From Nematopogon swammerdamellus (taxonomy: Eukaryota > Arthropoda > Insecta > Lepidoptera > Adelidae), in contig OX336342.1 in NCBI GenBank assembly GCA_946902875.1, forward strand, positions 12,269,523 through 12,333,522: a stretch of 64,000 nucleotides of DNA. The letters are read 5' to 3'. Position 1 is the stretch's first letter. Each line of letters opens with the position of its first letter. The notes beneath the pieces are model-generated. The model was given only the letters and a program-made list of their open reading frames with translations. It was not told the DNA's origin and made no database searches. This document shows positions 1 through 10,740 of the stretch, piece after piece. Both the position numbers and the translations under genes were made by a program.

Positions 1-123
1 GGGAAAGTGAAAATTTAAATTTGTGTAAAGTGAAATTTAAATTATTTTGTTTAAGTACGGAGGAAGAGTTATTTTAGTTGTGTTTGTGTGTGTAGTCCAA
101 AGTATACCTAATGGTTTTTTTAG

Positions 124-156
<33 letters not shown>

Positions 157-310
157 TTATAAATGCTGCACTCTTTATTTTATGTATGTTTGGTTTGGAG
201 ATTTTAAGTTTAGTCCAAGGCCAAGACCGCAGTTAATAAATTCTTTATTATTAAGTTTAGTTTTTTAGATATTATTCTAGTTATTAAGTGTAGGTATTAT
301 AAGAATACAA
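1..310. other. AT-rich sequence with a TA microsatellite
   Basis: A (TA)n run of about 13 units lies at 127-153. No gene or recognised element otherwise. Confidence 0.5.
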
Positions 311-445
311 AACGGCTTTACTCGCGGTCGAAATATGAGCTGTGTGGCTCGACGTTTCGGGCCAAACGTATGGCCCATCATCATGAGCACTCTGGCCGAA
401 ATGTCGAGCCACACAGCTCGTATTTCGATAGTGAGTAAAGCCGTT
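311..445. repeat. Short foldback element (135 bp)
   Basis: Both ends are inverted copies: AACGGCTTTACTCGCGGTCG at the left and the complement of GTGAGTAAAGCCGTT at the right. Inner inverted pairs read GAGCTGTGTGGCTCGAC and GTCGAGCCACACAGCTC. The middle has GGGCCAAACGTATGGCCC. A larger relative is at 30635-30920. Probably a non-autonomous foldback or MITE. Confidence 0.7.
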
Positions 446-921
446 GTTACTTCTTAAAATGTCAAATAACCACGATAATTTAAAAACCCATATAAGTTTA
501 GGTATGTATTTCAAGTTATTATAGTTCTGTATTTTAAGTTTAAATACATAAAAACGTTTTTTTCGATGAAATTCACTATCTGTTTTCTTCTATAATCCTT
601 TAAAACGTCCCACTGCTAGGCACGGACTCTGCTCACTAACGTAGGAGGTATTGTTTTTATTGTTGTTGTTTTATTGTTTATTGAGTATTCTTATGGCAGT
701 CATATTGCACTCGAACTTGTCACAATTTGTTATATCCGGTTCGATTACTCGTACATGGTGACCAGTGGAAATCAGAAGCAGTTTACACAAAAATACCTTT
801 CATAGACCAGTGTGCACTAGTTACCTAACTTTATTTTTCTTCACCGGAGCGATCGTACCTATTCGTTATGAAATGCACGTATATCAATCTTTATCAAGGA
901 AATAAATAAGTACATTAGTTA
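446..921. other. Unassigned intergenic DNA
   Basis: No gene seen. A fragment at about 660-740 (ATGGCAGTCATATTGCACTC) is repeated at 41825-41893, so it is part of an interspersed repeat. Confidence 0.4.
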
Positions 922-983
922 GTGCCCGGGATTTGAACCCGCAACTTCTGCATTGAGAAGCGTTACCACTAGACTACGGGCAC
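922..983 (-). pseudogene. tRNA-like relic, probably a tRNA-derived SINE head
   Basis: Read on the minus strand, it has a perfect 7-bp acceptor-like stem (GTGCCCG / CGGGCAC), an A box (TAGTCTAGTGGTAACGC) and a B box (GGGTTCAAATCCC). It is only 62 nt long. The T stem lacks its 3' strand separate from the acceptor, and the anticodon arm does not give a 5-bp stem with a 7-nt loop. It cannot make a normal tRNA, so I read it as a Pol III promoter relic. Confidence 0.55.
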
Positions 984-1417
984 AATTAACCATAATACCT
1001 ACCCGTAAAATAATAAATCGAAAAATATATTTTTGGTAGACTAAGTGACAACCCTACGTATTCCAATGCACGTGTTGACTGACCGGCCGGGCCGGCCGGG
1101 CCGCTAGCCGCTAGTCGCTCGCTAGCTAGCCCCTCTCCCGCTCGCTTCCCGCCCCGCGCGGCTCAGCGTTCCGCCACCCCGCTACCTTACCTCATACCTC
1201 AGTTATTGGCCGTCATTTCTCTGTATTCTTTCTTCGTAGTGCTCACTCTATACATAAAATCTCTTTGATCCTATACCTGTTTGTTTCAGAGATTTCGTAT
1301 AATAGAAATACAAATATTCCTCCGTCACAGCCCTGACCTGATGACGAGGGCAGCGTTACTCGCTGAATGGCTGGGCTGATTTCCAATTTGAAACGAATAA
1401 TATTATCTACCTTTTTT
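984..1417. other. Unassigned DNA with a GC-rich block
   Basis: 1079-1190 is strongly GC-rich and contains short direct repeats (CCGGCCGGG) and GCTAG-rich sequence. No reading frame is recognisable. Confidence 0.35.
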
Positions 1418-2018
1418 AGGGTTCCGTATATATACTACTAAGCCTACGTTGTCTGTTTGTCTATCCGGATGTCTGTCCTACCTTTAAAGGGTTGTATCTT
1501 TTGAACCGTAGCAGGTAACGGGTTATAATTTTTACACAATATGCATCATTGTGGCGGATATACGAACAAATAATAAAAAAAGGAAAATTATTAAATAGGG
1601 ACCCCCCATACTAGAAAGAAACCTGTATTTTTTGCAAGGGTTTTTTTTCCTATTGTAAAAACGGTAACTCTTAAAATATTTCAAGTTGGTAAAAACGGTG
1701 AAAACGTCAGACTTGGTGTGATTATAGCGCACATTCTAAAGTAAACTGAATGAAAGGTCGGTCGAAACGGCTATGTAAATATTTTGTGTTTTCCGTCCAG
1801 TTCAGTGTAGCCGGCACGATCGAAGGGAAGCACTGACGTGGCATCAAGTTCACCCGGTGTTATGGGCTGACATCACGGATTTTGTAGGTGATGTAGCCAA
1901 CCGTGTCAGTTTACATAAAAAAAAAAAAAGTAAAACAATAAATAATAATAAAAGCCGGCCAATTACGTGGTGGTACGGAACCCTCGGTGCGCAAGTCCGA
2001 TTCGCACTTGGCCGGTTT
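1418..2018 (+). mobile_element. Lepidopteran GGTTCCGTA repeat split by a SINE
   Basis: It starts TTAGGGTTCCGTATA, continues through the typical TCTGTCTGT run, GTATCTTTTGAACCGTA and GTGGCGGATAT..AACAAATAATAAAAA, and ends GGAACCCTCGGTGCGCAAGT then CACTTGGCCGGTTTT. Other copies: 22640-22880, 23120-23307, 27261-27620, 34695-35010, 35779-36170, 49198-49570, 54035-54215 and 55380-55660. It is a short non-autonomous element with no coding content; its class is uncertain. Confidence 0.75.
1746..1930 (+). mobile_element. SINE, 5'-truncated copy inserted in the GGTTCCGTA repeat
   Basis: It contains only the distal body of the family (CTGAATGAAAGGTCGG..GGTGTTATGGGCTGACATCA..GTCAGTTTACAT) and an A-rich tail. 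The host repeat resumes after the tail. Confidence 0.75.
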
Positions 2019-2870
2019 TCACAACGAATTTTTCAGAAAATAAATCAGGAAATCGTAAGTTGGCCGCAACGAGATTGCATTGGAGAAGAGTTTTCAAATT
2101 GCATTGGCTATATAGAATGTCTCTTCAAGGTCATTTTCTCGCCGCCTCCGCCGCCTCCTCCGCGCGCCGCCTGCGGCAGCTCTCAGGTCTCAGGGCATCT
2201 TGAGATATTTTATAGCACAGCGAAAATAAATTTATAGCAATATTTCTTGGCAATTTTCACAGAAATTGAGATAGGATTACAATAGAAATTCGCAGGTCAT
2301 GATATCGGGCAGGTATTGCGGTAATAAAACAACACGGGGAACCTGTCGGTATTTCGCTATCCATAAGGGATATAGTCATGAATTAAGTTCCTTTGTGGTT
2401 AAGATTATAATGCTAAATTTACGACTTTTAGCAGTACTTTCTTTGTGTTTATATGTACCTAAATATCTCCAAATTCGCTGAAACCAACAGCACAGGTAGG
2501 TACATACATATATTTATCGTAGTTATAAGGAGTGCGGTTCAAAGCGCTTACATTTTAAATAGCACACGCATTTTTTTAACTTTATTATAAAATTAACCTA
2601 ACCTAACCTAACCCGAATTTACTAACAATACTGTAACTGATGATTTAACAGAGTGATGAATTGTGATAAAATATACAAGGTGCAAATAATTAAATAATAA
2701 AATAAAATTCATTACAGCGCACATTAAACTATTAAGTATATGTACACTAACGTAAATTTTAAATTAACCGAAACTTACAAATCTATTAATCTAATTAACG
2801 GTTTTATTTACTCATGAAGAAATATTAACCATACACTTTATTTCATCATAACGTAAATGCATACTTTTTT
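2019..2870. other. Unassigned DNA
   Basis: A short GC-rich run lies at 2140-2175. A telomere-like CCTAA run lies at 2596-2613. No gene seen. Confidence 0.35.
2596..2613 (-). repeat. Short interstitial CCTAA (TTAGG) run
   Basis: Three to four units of CCTAA, the complement of the insect telomere repeat TTAGG. Too short to be a telomere. Confidence 0.4.
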
Positions 2871-2871
2871 T

Positions 2872-3165
2872 TATGGAAACTGACACGGTTCGCTACATCA
2901 TCACCTACAACATCCGTGATGTCAGCCCGTAACACCGGGTGAACTAAGTGCCATATCAGTGCTTCCCTTATTTCATGTCGGCTACACTGAACTGGACGGA
3001 AAACACACTATTTACGTATCCGTTTCGATCGACGTTTCATTCAGTGCGGTGGTACCAACCCGGACGGTTTAAACCCTACCACCTAGTAAGGTAAGAGGGG
3101 AAGGGACCTACAGTTTTACGTGGAATCCGAACCACGGTCAGCCTCCAACGGCCGAGCGGTCACGA
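2872..3165 (-). mobile_element. SINE, minus-strand copy with truncated head
   Basis: Reading from the poly(T) side: TTTTTTATGGAAACTGACAC, the body with GTTTCATTCAGTGCGGTGG and ACCACCTAGTAAGGTAAG, then the complement of the B-box region (GAATCCGAACCACGG) and part of GTCAGCCTCCAACGG. The 5S-like middle is missing. It faces the full copy at 3231 head to head. Confidence 0.85.
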
Positions 3166-3230
3166 TAATGGTCCCTATGGACGATTATTTTTATTTATAG
3201 TTATATTTATTTTTATAGTTAATTTAGATT

Positions 3231-3634
3231 GTCAGCCTCGATAGCTCAGTGGTGCAGACAGTCAACTGTCGCTATTGAATGTTAAGCAACGCTGGGTGCG
3301 GTCAGTACTTGGATGGGTGACCGCTGACCGTTGGAGGCTGACCGAGGTTCGAATTCCTCGTAAAACTGTAGGTCCCTTCCCTCCTAATCTTACTTGGTGG
3401 TAGGGTTTAACCCGCCCGGGTTGGTACCACCGCACTGAATGAAACGCCAGTCAAAACGGCTATGTAAATAGTTTGTGTTTTCCGACCAGTTCAGTGTAGC
3501 CGGCACGATCAAAGGGGGAAGCACTGACATGGCACCTAGTTCACCCGGTGTTATGGGCTCACATCACGGACGTTGTAGGTGATGTAGCCAACCGTGTCAG
3601 TTTCCATAAAAAAAAAAAAAAAAAAAAAAAAAAA
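3231..3634 (+). mobile_element. Full-length chimeric SINE (tRNA A box, 5S segment, B box, body, poly(A))
   Basis: The most complete copy, about 404 bp. The head begins GTCAGCCTCGATAGCTCAGT (tRNA A box at 3239-3255). Then comes a 5S-rRNA-like segment at 3277-3329 (GTTAAGCAACGCTGGG, CAGTACTTGGATGGGTGACC). Next is GAGGCTGAC, which pairs with the first nine bases, and a B box in a T-arm-like hairpin (CGAGGTTCGAATTCCTCG, 3343-3360). The body runs to GTGTCAGTTTCCAT followed by a 27-base A tail. Pol III transcription and LINE-dependent mobility are inferred. Related copies: 1746, 2872, 7407, 10385, 15249, 30053, 40985, 46600 and 51917. Confidence 0.88.
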
Positions 3635-4118
3635 GATAAAGTCACGCCTGTTTCCCAGTACCACCAGCTAGGAGCACCTGATGTGAACCGTGACCTATAA
3701 CTAAATCAACAATCATTCCATTACCTACATTTATAAATGTATTGATGTTGAGAGGACGATTCGACGGGTCTTCTTGTGCTGCGGGCGGGCTAGGGCGGCT
3801 AGGGCGGCTAGGGCGAGGTAGGGCGGATCGGCAAACAAGTTGGTCCGACCAAGTTCAAAGTCAATATATGTACAACTTCCACTGGAAATTCGCAGAAACT
3901 TTGTGGTTTCACTATATTGCTTTGACTCTATCGAATACAACTTCATCTTATATGACTATTTGGAAATTTTCTTACTTAGTTCATTCGATATTTTAACATA
4001 AAGACTGCACAGTCAGTCAATTAGTCCGCGTTTTAGTATCCGCTGCTGGACATACACCTCGCGGAATTCAGCGAAACGCGCGTTTATTGTCATATTTGCG
4101 TTTAAATCGAATTTGCTG
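3635..4118. other. Unassigned DNA with a GC-rich mini-repeat
   Basis: 3784-3826 is a small array of GGGCGGCTA units. The rest shows no gene. Confidence 0.4.
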
Positions 4119-4163
4119 TTAAATCGAGTCTACAGCGAGCGAAGCCGCGGGAGAAAGCTAGTA
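4119..4163 (+). mobile_element. Helitron 3' end, Lep1 type
   Basis: AGCGAGCGAAGCCGCGGGAG followed by AAAGCTAGT: the GC-rich terminal hairpin and CTAG end of lepidopteran Helitrons. Confidence 0.6.
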
Positions 4164-4964
4164 ATTTATATATAATAAAATATAAAAGCTAGTGATTTAT
4201 ATATATAAATATATTTTTAATAAAATTAACCATATCACTGTACACCAGATATAGGTTATGTCTCGGGTAATGTAAATAGGCGGAGTGGTCAGATTCTTAA
4301 GTATTCATGTTCATGCTGCAAATATAAATGTTCTTGTGAGCGGTAGTATGGCTTACATAATTATTTGACTATATAATACTTACTTTATAAGGTAATAACA
4401 AAACATTGTGGTTTGTTTGTTAGTTCATCTTCGCATTGAATTAGAACTGGAGAAATTTTGACATGCCCAAGCGTAGGTTTTCTACCTATGAATGAAATTA
4501 TACAATAAACAATAAGAACGAAGAGAAAAAACCGACACCAAAAAAGCTGTAGCATATATTGTGCATTACATACAGCTAAGACGTAATTATTGCCAAAATA
4601 TCTTAGTCAAACTCAAATTCTACCTCAAGTAAATATACGAGTAGGGGCAGTTAGAGCGCCTCAGGTCTTATCCTACAAGAAGTCATCCCCCGCACTGCGG
4701 TGATGTCTCCCCCCGCTTCCCGTAGAGCCTCCTCTACCCGCAGGCCTCGCTAGAGACTGACACGTACCTTCATGACCTTCATAAATATTTATTATAAAAC
4801 TAAATACTACAACCTACTCACATTCCACTACTTATATTAATCGATTCTCAAACATCTAAAGATCGTCTGTAAGACATATCTGTAAGGGATAAGTTCGCCT
4901 TTTCACCTTATGTAAATTTTCTAATGTTATCCAACATGTTTCTTGGTGCAATAAAGCATTTTCT
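4164..4964. other. Unassigned DNA
   Basis: AT-rich sequence with no recognisable gene or element, apart from a CT/GC-rich patch at about 4640-4760. Confidence 0.35.
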
Positions 4965-5984
4965 ATATCGCACCTTGAGAACTATAAGGCATTAACTAAT
5001 AAATACTACTTTCCGAGATAATGAGCATTTTGTCTTTTTTTCTTCGTATTTTAACATTCATTCTTTTATAACTCTTAGTACAATAAACTTACAAATGTAT
5101 TTTTTGGGAATCAATATGTTCATTTAATGTGTTTAATATTAGTAGTCATTATTTTTTGGAAATGTTACTTTTTCAGGCTTTTTTTTGCACTTAATGCCTT
5201 ACATCTCTAAACTGAAAAATAAAAATGCAGATAATTCTGAGGTATTGACGGCTTTAATTATATAAAAAGAGAGAAAGTATCACTAGTAGTAGTGGAAATT
5301 GAAACAAATAAATCAACATTTTAATATAAATGCTTAGTTTTAAACAATCTTAATAATGTTTTCATGTTATTCATCGTCAAATTCTCTGTTTGGGGGCGGG
5401 ACGCTACAATATAGGAATTATAGAAGTCATGGTTTGCATTAGTCTGGCATAAGGATTTCAGATCCTTCTTCTTCGCCACTTATAAATACTCGGGTTGTCT
5501 CGTTCCTCAAATGATGGGATAAAATTTTTGAGATTTCATTAATATGGGTACGTATGATTGACTTTATCGCTTCATTTATTTTCTTATGATTTGGGTGTGT
5601 GCCTCTATGATCTTTCTCTACGAAGATATCTTTGGTTTTTAATTGAATAATTCTTACGAACTTGTCAACTTGATTGGACGCATGTGCCCCAATGTTGGCA
5701 ACACGTTGCCAAGATGAAAACTATATGGCATTATCTGCAAATAATGCCTTACAGTTTTAAATATGTTAATACCATATGGAATTATGTGCCATTGATGCCT
5801 TATAGCTCCGAAAATATTTTAAAGATTCACCAGTGTCATAAGGCATTCAAGGGTCTATGATAATGCTATGAGAAAATGCCTTATAGCTATTAAAAGAGGG
5901 GTTTTTTTGCAGTTATGCCTCATATTTAACTCAATTTAGCATTTTTTTTGCAGTTAGTGCCTTATAGTTCTCAAGGTGCGATAT
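4965..5984. mobile_element. Non-autonomous DNA transposon with TIRs and TGCCTTATAG motifs
   Basis: The ends are inverted: TATATCGCACCTTGAGAACT then ATAAGGCATTAACT at the left, and AGTTAGTGCCTTATAGTTCT then CAAGGTGCGATATA at the right, about 33 bp with one mismatch. Inside, the motif TGCCTTA(TAG/CA) recurs at 5193, 5731, 5792 and 5876, with complements nearby, mostly near the right end. No transposase frame. TSD unclear because the flanks are TA-rich. Confidence 0.75.
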
Positions 5985-6627
5985 ATCTATAACATTTTAG
6001 TATTGAAAATTGCGTGTTAATTAATACCTTTCAAAAATAAATTCATGTGGAACAGCAATGCCGTCAGACCCGTCAATCCAAAACTTTCTCGTATTCCATT
6101 GATGAACGTGTAAAACTTGTCGTCGACGAGCCAGGATATCTTGTTTCGATTATTTTCAAGAAGAGTCCACGAAACCGGTCTATGTACCAATATGGCACAC
6201 TTGTAAAACAGAATTTGCATATGCTATAGAAAATCCAACAATTTCTACGTAAAATATGCGAATCAAGTTTCTCGTGTCAGACTGTACGTATTTCTTTACT
6301 GGCTGGCTCTAGCACAAGCCCGCCTCGTGTGCACTTTCCTAACCCACTTCGGCAAACCAAAAAGAGTAAGCACATCCATTGTGTATAATAAAAATAGTAG
6401 AGGCTACTTTGCTGCTAACCGTATTCCGGGCACGTTCCGGTTACGAAATGGAAAACACATATTTTCGGTACATAATAAAAAAGAAAAATTATATGTTACT
6501 TACTGGCTGCGTCCGTTCATCCAGAAGAAATCTTTAATCTCCAACCGAACTGGCCCAGTAGTTTTTACGTGGCGCGTGAAGAAACAGTTAAACAGATATT
6601 TCAACAAATTATCTTATCGCATTACCT
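5985..6627. other. Unassigned DNA with weak open frames
   Basis: Frames of 60-100 codons lie at 6047-6229 and 6327-6635, but neither resembles a known protein. Possibly decayed repeat. Confidence 0.3.
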
Positions 6628-6959
6628 TAAGATGAGACGGAAGTTAACTTTCTCCATACAAAATCGTCTTTCGGCATTTATGTTTTCTAGCCCCCTAAAC
6701 CTTATCCGATTTCTACAAATTTTTTTCTTGTCATATGGACAGTCCAATTTACGTTCCTGTATTTTTTTTTTGTTTAGATGAATTATACCTACAACACCAG
6801 AGCTAAAAATTTGTAATTCGACGGAAAACATTTGATTTTTTATATTTTTTGAAGTAATGATGAGTCATGGTTTTAGATATTCAAAAAATAAAAAAACAGG
6901 AACGAAGATTCGACTGTCTTTTTTACAACAAAAAAATAATTGTAAAAAAAAAGTTTTAA

Positions 6960-7315
6960 AAAACATAAAACCGACTTCCTAAAAAAAGTAAAACTAAAAA
7001 ACTATTTAAAATAAAAATATAAAAACCGCCTTCAAAAATATATGAAATAAAAACCTAAAAAAAAAAGAACCCTAGAGTTGAAGGCGGTGCTAAAAAGGCT
7101 ACACAAATCACAAAGGATATTATCATCCACTAATGTTTTCTTTCATGCATCATTTTTGCTTGCTTTAGCACCGCCTTCAACTCTAGGGTTCTTTTTTTTT
7201 TAGGTTTTTATTTCATATATTTTTGAAGGCGGTTTTTATATTTTTATTTTAAATAGTTTTTTAGTTTTACTTTTTTTAGGAAGTCGGTTTTATGTTTTTT
7301 AAAACTTTTTTTTTA
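6960..7315. repeat. Near-perfect inverted repeat, ~140-bp arms
   Basis: The left arm (6960-7098) runs from AAACCGACTTCCTAAAAAAA to GAGTTGAAGGCGGTGCTAAA. The right arm (7160-7310) is its complement. The loop of about 62 bp contains CACAAAGGATATTATCATCC. Copy B at 10158 has only the left arm and loop. Confidence 0.85.
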
Positions 7316-7406
7316 TTTCACAGTTTTTTTTAGTAATTTTTTGCTATTAATGTACTCGGCGGAATCGCTTTCCAATCCGATCTTGACCCAATTAAAATAG
7401 GACCAC

Positions 7407-7761
7407 GTCAGCTTCGATAGCTCAGTGGTGCAGACAGTCAACTGTCGCTATTGAATGTTAAGCAACGCTGGGTGCGGTCAGTACTTGGATGGGTGACCGC
7501 TGACCGTTGGAGGCTGACCGAGGTTCGGATTCCTCGTAAAACTGTAAGTCCCTTCCCTCCTAATCTTACTTGGTGGTAGGCTTTAACCTGCCCGGGTTGG
7601 TACCACCGCACTGAATTAAACGTCGGTCGAAACGGCTATGTAAATAGTTTGTGTTTTCCGACCAGTTCAGTGTAGTCAGCACGATCAAAGGGGGAAGCAC
7701 TGACATGGCACTTAGTTTACCCGGTGTTATGGGCTGACATCACGGACGTTGTAGGTGATGT
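7407..7761 (+). mobile_element. Chimeric SINE with its tail replaced by a minisatellite (copy A)
   Basis: Head GTCAGCTTCGATAGCTCAGT, 5S segment and B box, then body to GTTGTAGGTGATGT. The expected AGCCAACCGTGTCAG plus poly(A) is missing, and the sequence passes straight into the minisatellite. Confidence 0.85.
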
Positions 7762-8025
7762 TGCAGAACTTAGTAGAATGGACAGACATAAACGTGTTAC
7801 GGAACCCTACTTTTATTATAAAATAACCGTCGGAGGACCTTGGTTGAAAATTGTAAAATTTAGTAGAACGGATAGACATGCATTTGTTACGGAACCCTAC
7901 ATTCATTTTGAAATAAATGTTAAATTTAGTAGAAAAGACAGACATGCATTTGTTACGGAACCCTACATTCATTTTGCAGAACTTAGTAGAATGGACAGAC
8001 ATAAACGTGTTACCGAACCCTACTG
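7762..8025. repeat. Minisatellite of GTTACGGAACCCTAC units (copy A)
   Basis: Units of about 45 bp (TTTAGTAGAAC/TGGACAGACAT..GTTACGGAACCCTAC) are separated by spacers such as TTTATTATAAAATAACCGTC. All unit lengths are multiples of three, so both strands stay open. I do not regard it as a gene. Confidence 0.8.
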
Positions 8026-9263
8026 AACAGTTGCACTCCGGGAGTGCCGGCAGATCCCGTGCCACTCTGACTTAACCCTTAATGCAATGACTTAAGGTTT
8101 CATTTTAAAAATGACGCTGACGCGATGTCGCGAATTATACATTTTTTACCCACCTAAAAAAATGCCAAGCGCCGCTAAAGAAGTTTTCACTTCAACAACC
8201 TCAGGGTTATCCCCTTTCAAATAAAAAAAAAAAAGAATTTTCAAAATCGGCCCACAATTGACGGAGTAATCGCGTAACAAACATCCAAAAAAAGAAAACA
8301 TACCGTCGAATTGAGAATCTCTTAGGTCTAAAGTAAATTGCTCGTGAAGATAACAAATGCAACGAGCCCAAACACGATGGGTTTATCATGTGTAGTTTAG
8401 GAGTTCCTATGGCCACCTTCTGTCTCCATCATCAGACCAGCTCGATGGTACTCGTACCCAAAGAGTTTGATTTACGTCGCCGACGTAATACAAACTCTTT
8501 GCTCGTACCATAATAAATAAAGCGCACCTGGCCGGTCGGAAAAGATAAAAAATTTCAAATTTAGAATATTCATGAAACAAGGGTCCGAATATGTATCACT
8601 AGTATATCGATTCATGTATTTCAACAGGACAGAGAAAATTTCAAAATATTAGGTATTTAATACTTTTTAGTTCTTTTTTTTTTGTTTTTTGGAAATCGGT
8701 TTAATATTTTTTAAAACAGTTTTTATTTCATTCTTTTTAGTAATATTATTAGTAATATTACATAAAAAAGAATAATCGAAATCGAATAATCGAAATAGAT
8801 TGAAGTGGTACAGAATTATTCGCCATATGTGTCAGACTGCAAATTGCTGAATAAGTCCACATCACAAAAGTTTTGCTGAAGGTAACCACACACCATACTA
8901 ATTTATCAAACTGAAAATTGCCGAAAACGACCACATCACAAGTTTTGCTGAAGGTAACCACACACCATAGTATTATGCTGATTTTTCGAAAACCTCTGAA
9001 CCAATTTCGATAAAATTGAAATGGGACCACCTCGGAAGTATGACCTAACTAACAAAAAAAGAATTTTCTAAATCGGCCCTCAATTGACGGAGAAATCGTG
9101 TTACAAACATACAAAAAAATAAAAAACATACAGACGAATTGAGAACCTCCTCCTTTTTTGGAAGTCGGTTAAAAATCGGATAAGGTTTAGGGGGGTAAAA
9201 ACATAAAGGACGAAAGACGATTTAGTATGGAGAAAGTTAACTTCTGTTTCGTCTTAATTCATG

Positions 9264-9649
9264 TTTTTGCTCAAGAGGACACGCAAAGTTTACTGTATGG
9301 TATTAGAGTACACCCGAGAGTACACCATTATACTCGTATTCGCACACGATATTACGCACTCGCGCTGACTTATTGACATACACGTTTTACAGTTATTGGT
9401 GGAACTATTCTCTTTTAAACCTGGAAACCTTCATTAAATCTTATAACGCCTTGAACTCGCACATCCCAAAGTTAGTTATAATAGAATGCCTCGCGGCATT
9501 AAGCTCGCCTATTGTGCCTAATTTGTATAAATTGGTGTTCAATAAAGAATATATACATACAACTGCATCTCCATACTTCGTTCAGCTTAGAAACCACAAA
9601 TATAATAAATGGTAAAATACCACCATCAATCATCAATCAATATATATAT
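9264..9649. other. Unassigned DNA
   Basis: An open frame of 80 codons at 9373-9615 has no recognisable features. A TA-rich run lies at 9640-9652. Confidence 0.3.
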
Positions 9650-9915
9650 ATACTAATAATAAATCTTTAAGAGATGGTCATGGAGTAAGTTACTTTGTTT
9701 TATGAGATATTGAGTTTGTAGACTCTATATATGATACTAAAGCTAAATTGACGATTTTTAAAAATCTTTTCTGTATGTATGTATGTATGTTCCGCCATAA
9801 CTCTTAAACCGATTATCTGAATTTGATGAAATTTCGTACAAGCACATTTGCCTATACGGGACACAGGATAGGCTAAATAAAATTCACTTGCGGTTACGCT
9901 AAGATGTGGCTCCCA
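9650..9915 (+). repeat. Interspersed repeat (GACTCTATATATGATACTAAAG type)
   Basis: Contains TAATAAATCTTTAAGAGATG, a (GTAT)n run and CACAGGATAGGCTAAATAAA. Homologous copies are at 46195-46420 (+) and 31260-31490 (-). The 46195 copy lies just before a Helitron 3' end, so this is probably the body of a Helitron-derived element. Confidence 0.6.
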
Positions 9916-10157
9916 TACAAATCGATATGTTCCGTCCGCCGTTTACCGCGAGTAGGTGTATATGAACGAGCCGGCGGCGGCGACGCGACGGGCGGACGGG
10001 AGGTGGCGCGGCGCGGGGCGGTGGAGCGGCGGCGCGCGGGCGCGCGGGTGCCGCCCTCACCGCACTCACCGTATATTAAAATACCAAAATTTTAATTTGA
10101 TTTAATTTAAATTTTTTGATCTTACTCATATGTACAAGGTGGGATGCATGTAGGTAA
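9916..10157. other. GC-rich block
   Basis: 9955-10070 is dominated by GGCGGCG and GCGCGGG runs. The frame through it is low complexity, so it is not called as a gene. Confidence 0.4.
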
Positions 10158-10384
10158 GCTATAAAATAAAAATATAAAAACCGCCTTCAAAAATATATGA
10201 AATAAAAACCTAAAAAAAAAACGAACCCTAGAGTTGAAGGCGGTGCTAAAAAGGCTACACAAATCACAAAGGATATTATCATCCGCTCATGTTTTCTTTC
10301 ATGCATCATTTTTGCTTGCTTTATTTGCCTCGCGATTCCGCCTCGCTTTCCAGTCCGATCTTGACCCAATTAAAATAGGACCAC

Positions 10385-10740
10385 GTCAGCTTCGATAGCT
10401 CAGTGGTGCAGACAGTCAACTGTCGCTATTGAATGTTAAGCAACGCTGGGTGCGGTCAGTACTTGGATGGGTGACCGCTGACCGTTGGAGGCTGACCGAG
10501 GTTCGGATTCCTCGTAAAACTGTAGGTCCCTTCCCTCCTAATCTTACTTGGTGGTAGGGTTTAACCCGCCCGGGTTGGTACCACTGCACTGAATTAAACG
10601 TCGGTCGAAACGGCTATGTAAATAGTTTGTGTTTTCCGACCAGTTCAGTGTAGTCAGCACGATCAAAGGGAGAAGCACTTACATGGCACTTAGTTTACCC
10701 GGTGTTATGGGCTGACATCACGGACGTTGTAGGTGATGTT
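10385..10740 (+). mobile_element. Chimeric SINE with its tail replaced by a minisatellite (copy B)
   Basis: Same head and body as copy A, ending at GTTGTAGGTGATGT and running directly into the repeats. Confidence 0.85.

Larger units (their letters stand above)
6628..9263. mobile_element. Composite transposon nest, copy A
   Basis: Outer inverted flanks at 6636-6712 and 9177-9257 (AGTTAACTTTCTCCATAC and its complement) enclose an element running 6968-9172. That element starts AAAACCGACTTCC and ends GGAAGTCGGTT. The core holds an inverted repeat, a SINE head and body, a minisatellite and an AT-rich tail. The AACCGACTTCC element is widespread in Lepidoptera. No transposase seen. Confidence 0.7.

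Noticed and set aside
922..983. A functional tRNA gene
   Set aside because: Too short (62 nt), no proper T stem, and no standard anticodon stem and loop.
3231..3370. A 5S rRNA gene
   Set aside because: Only the 3' half of 5S is similar, it is framed by tRNA-like boxes, and it continues into a SINE body with poly(A) tail; several copies share this.
6047..6635. Frames of 60-102 codons as genes
   Set aside because: Short, overlapping on both strands, no recognisable similarity.
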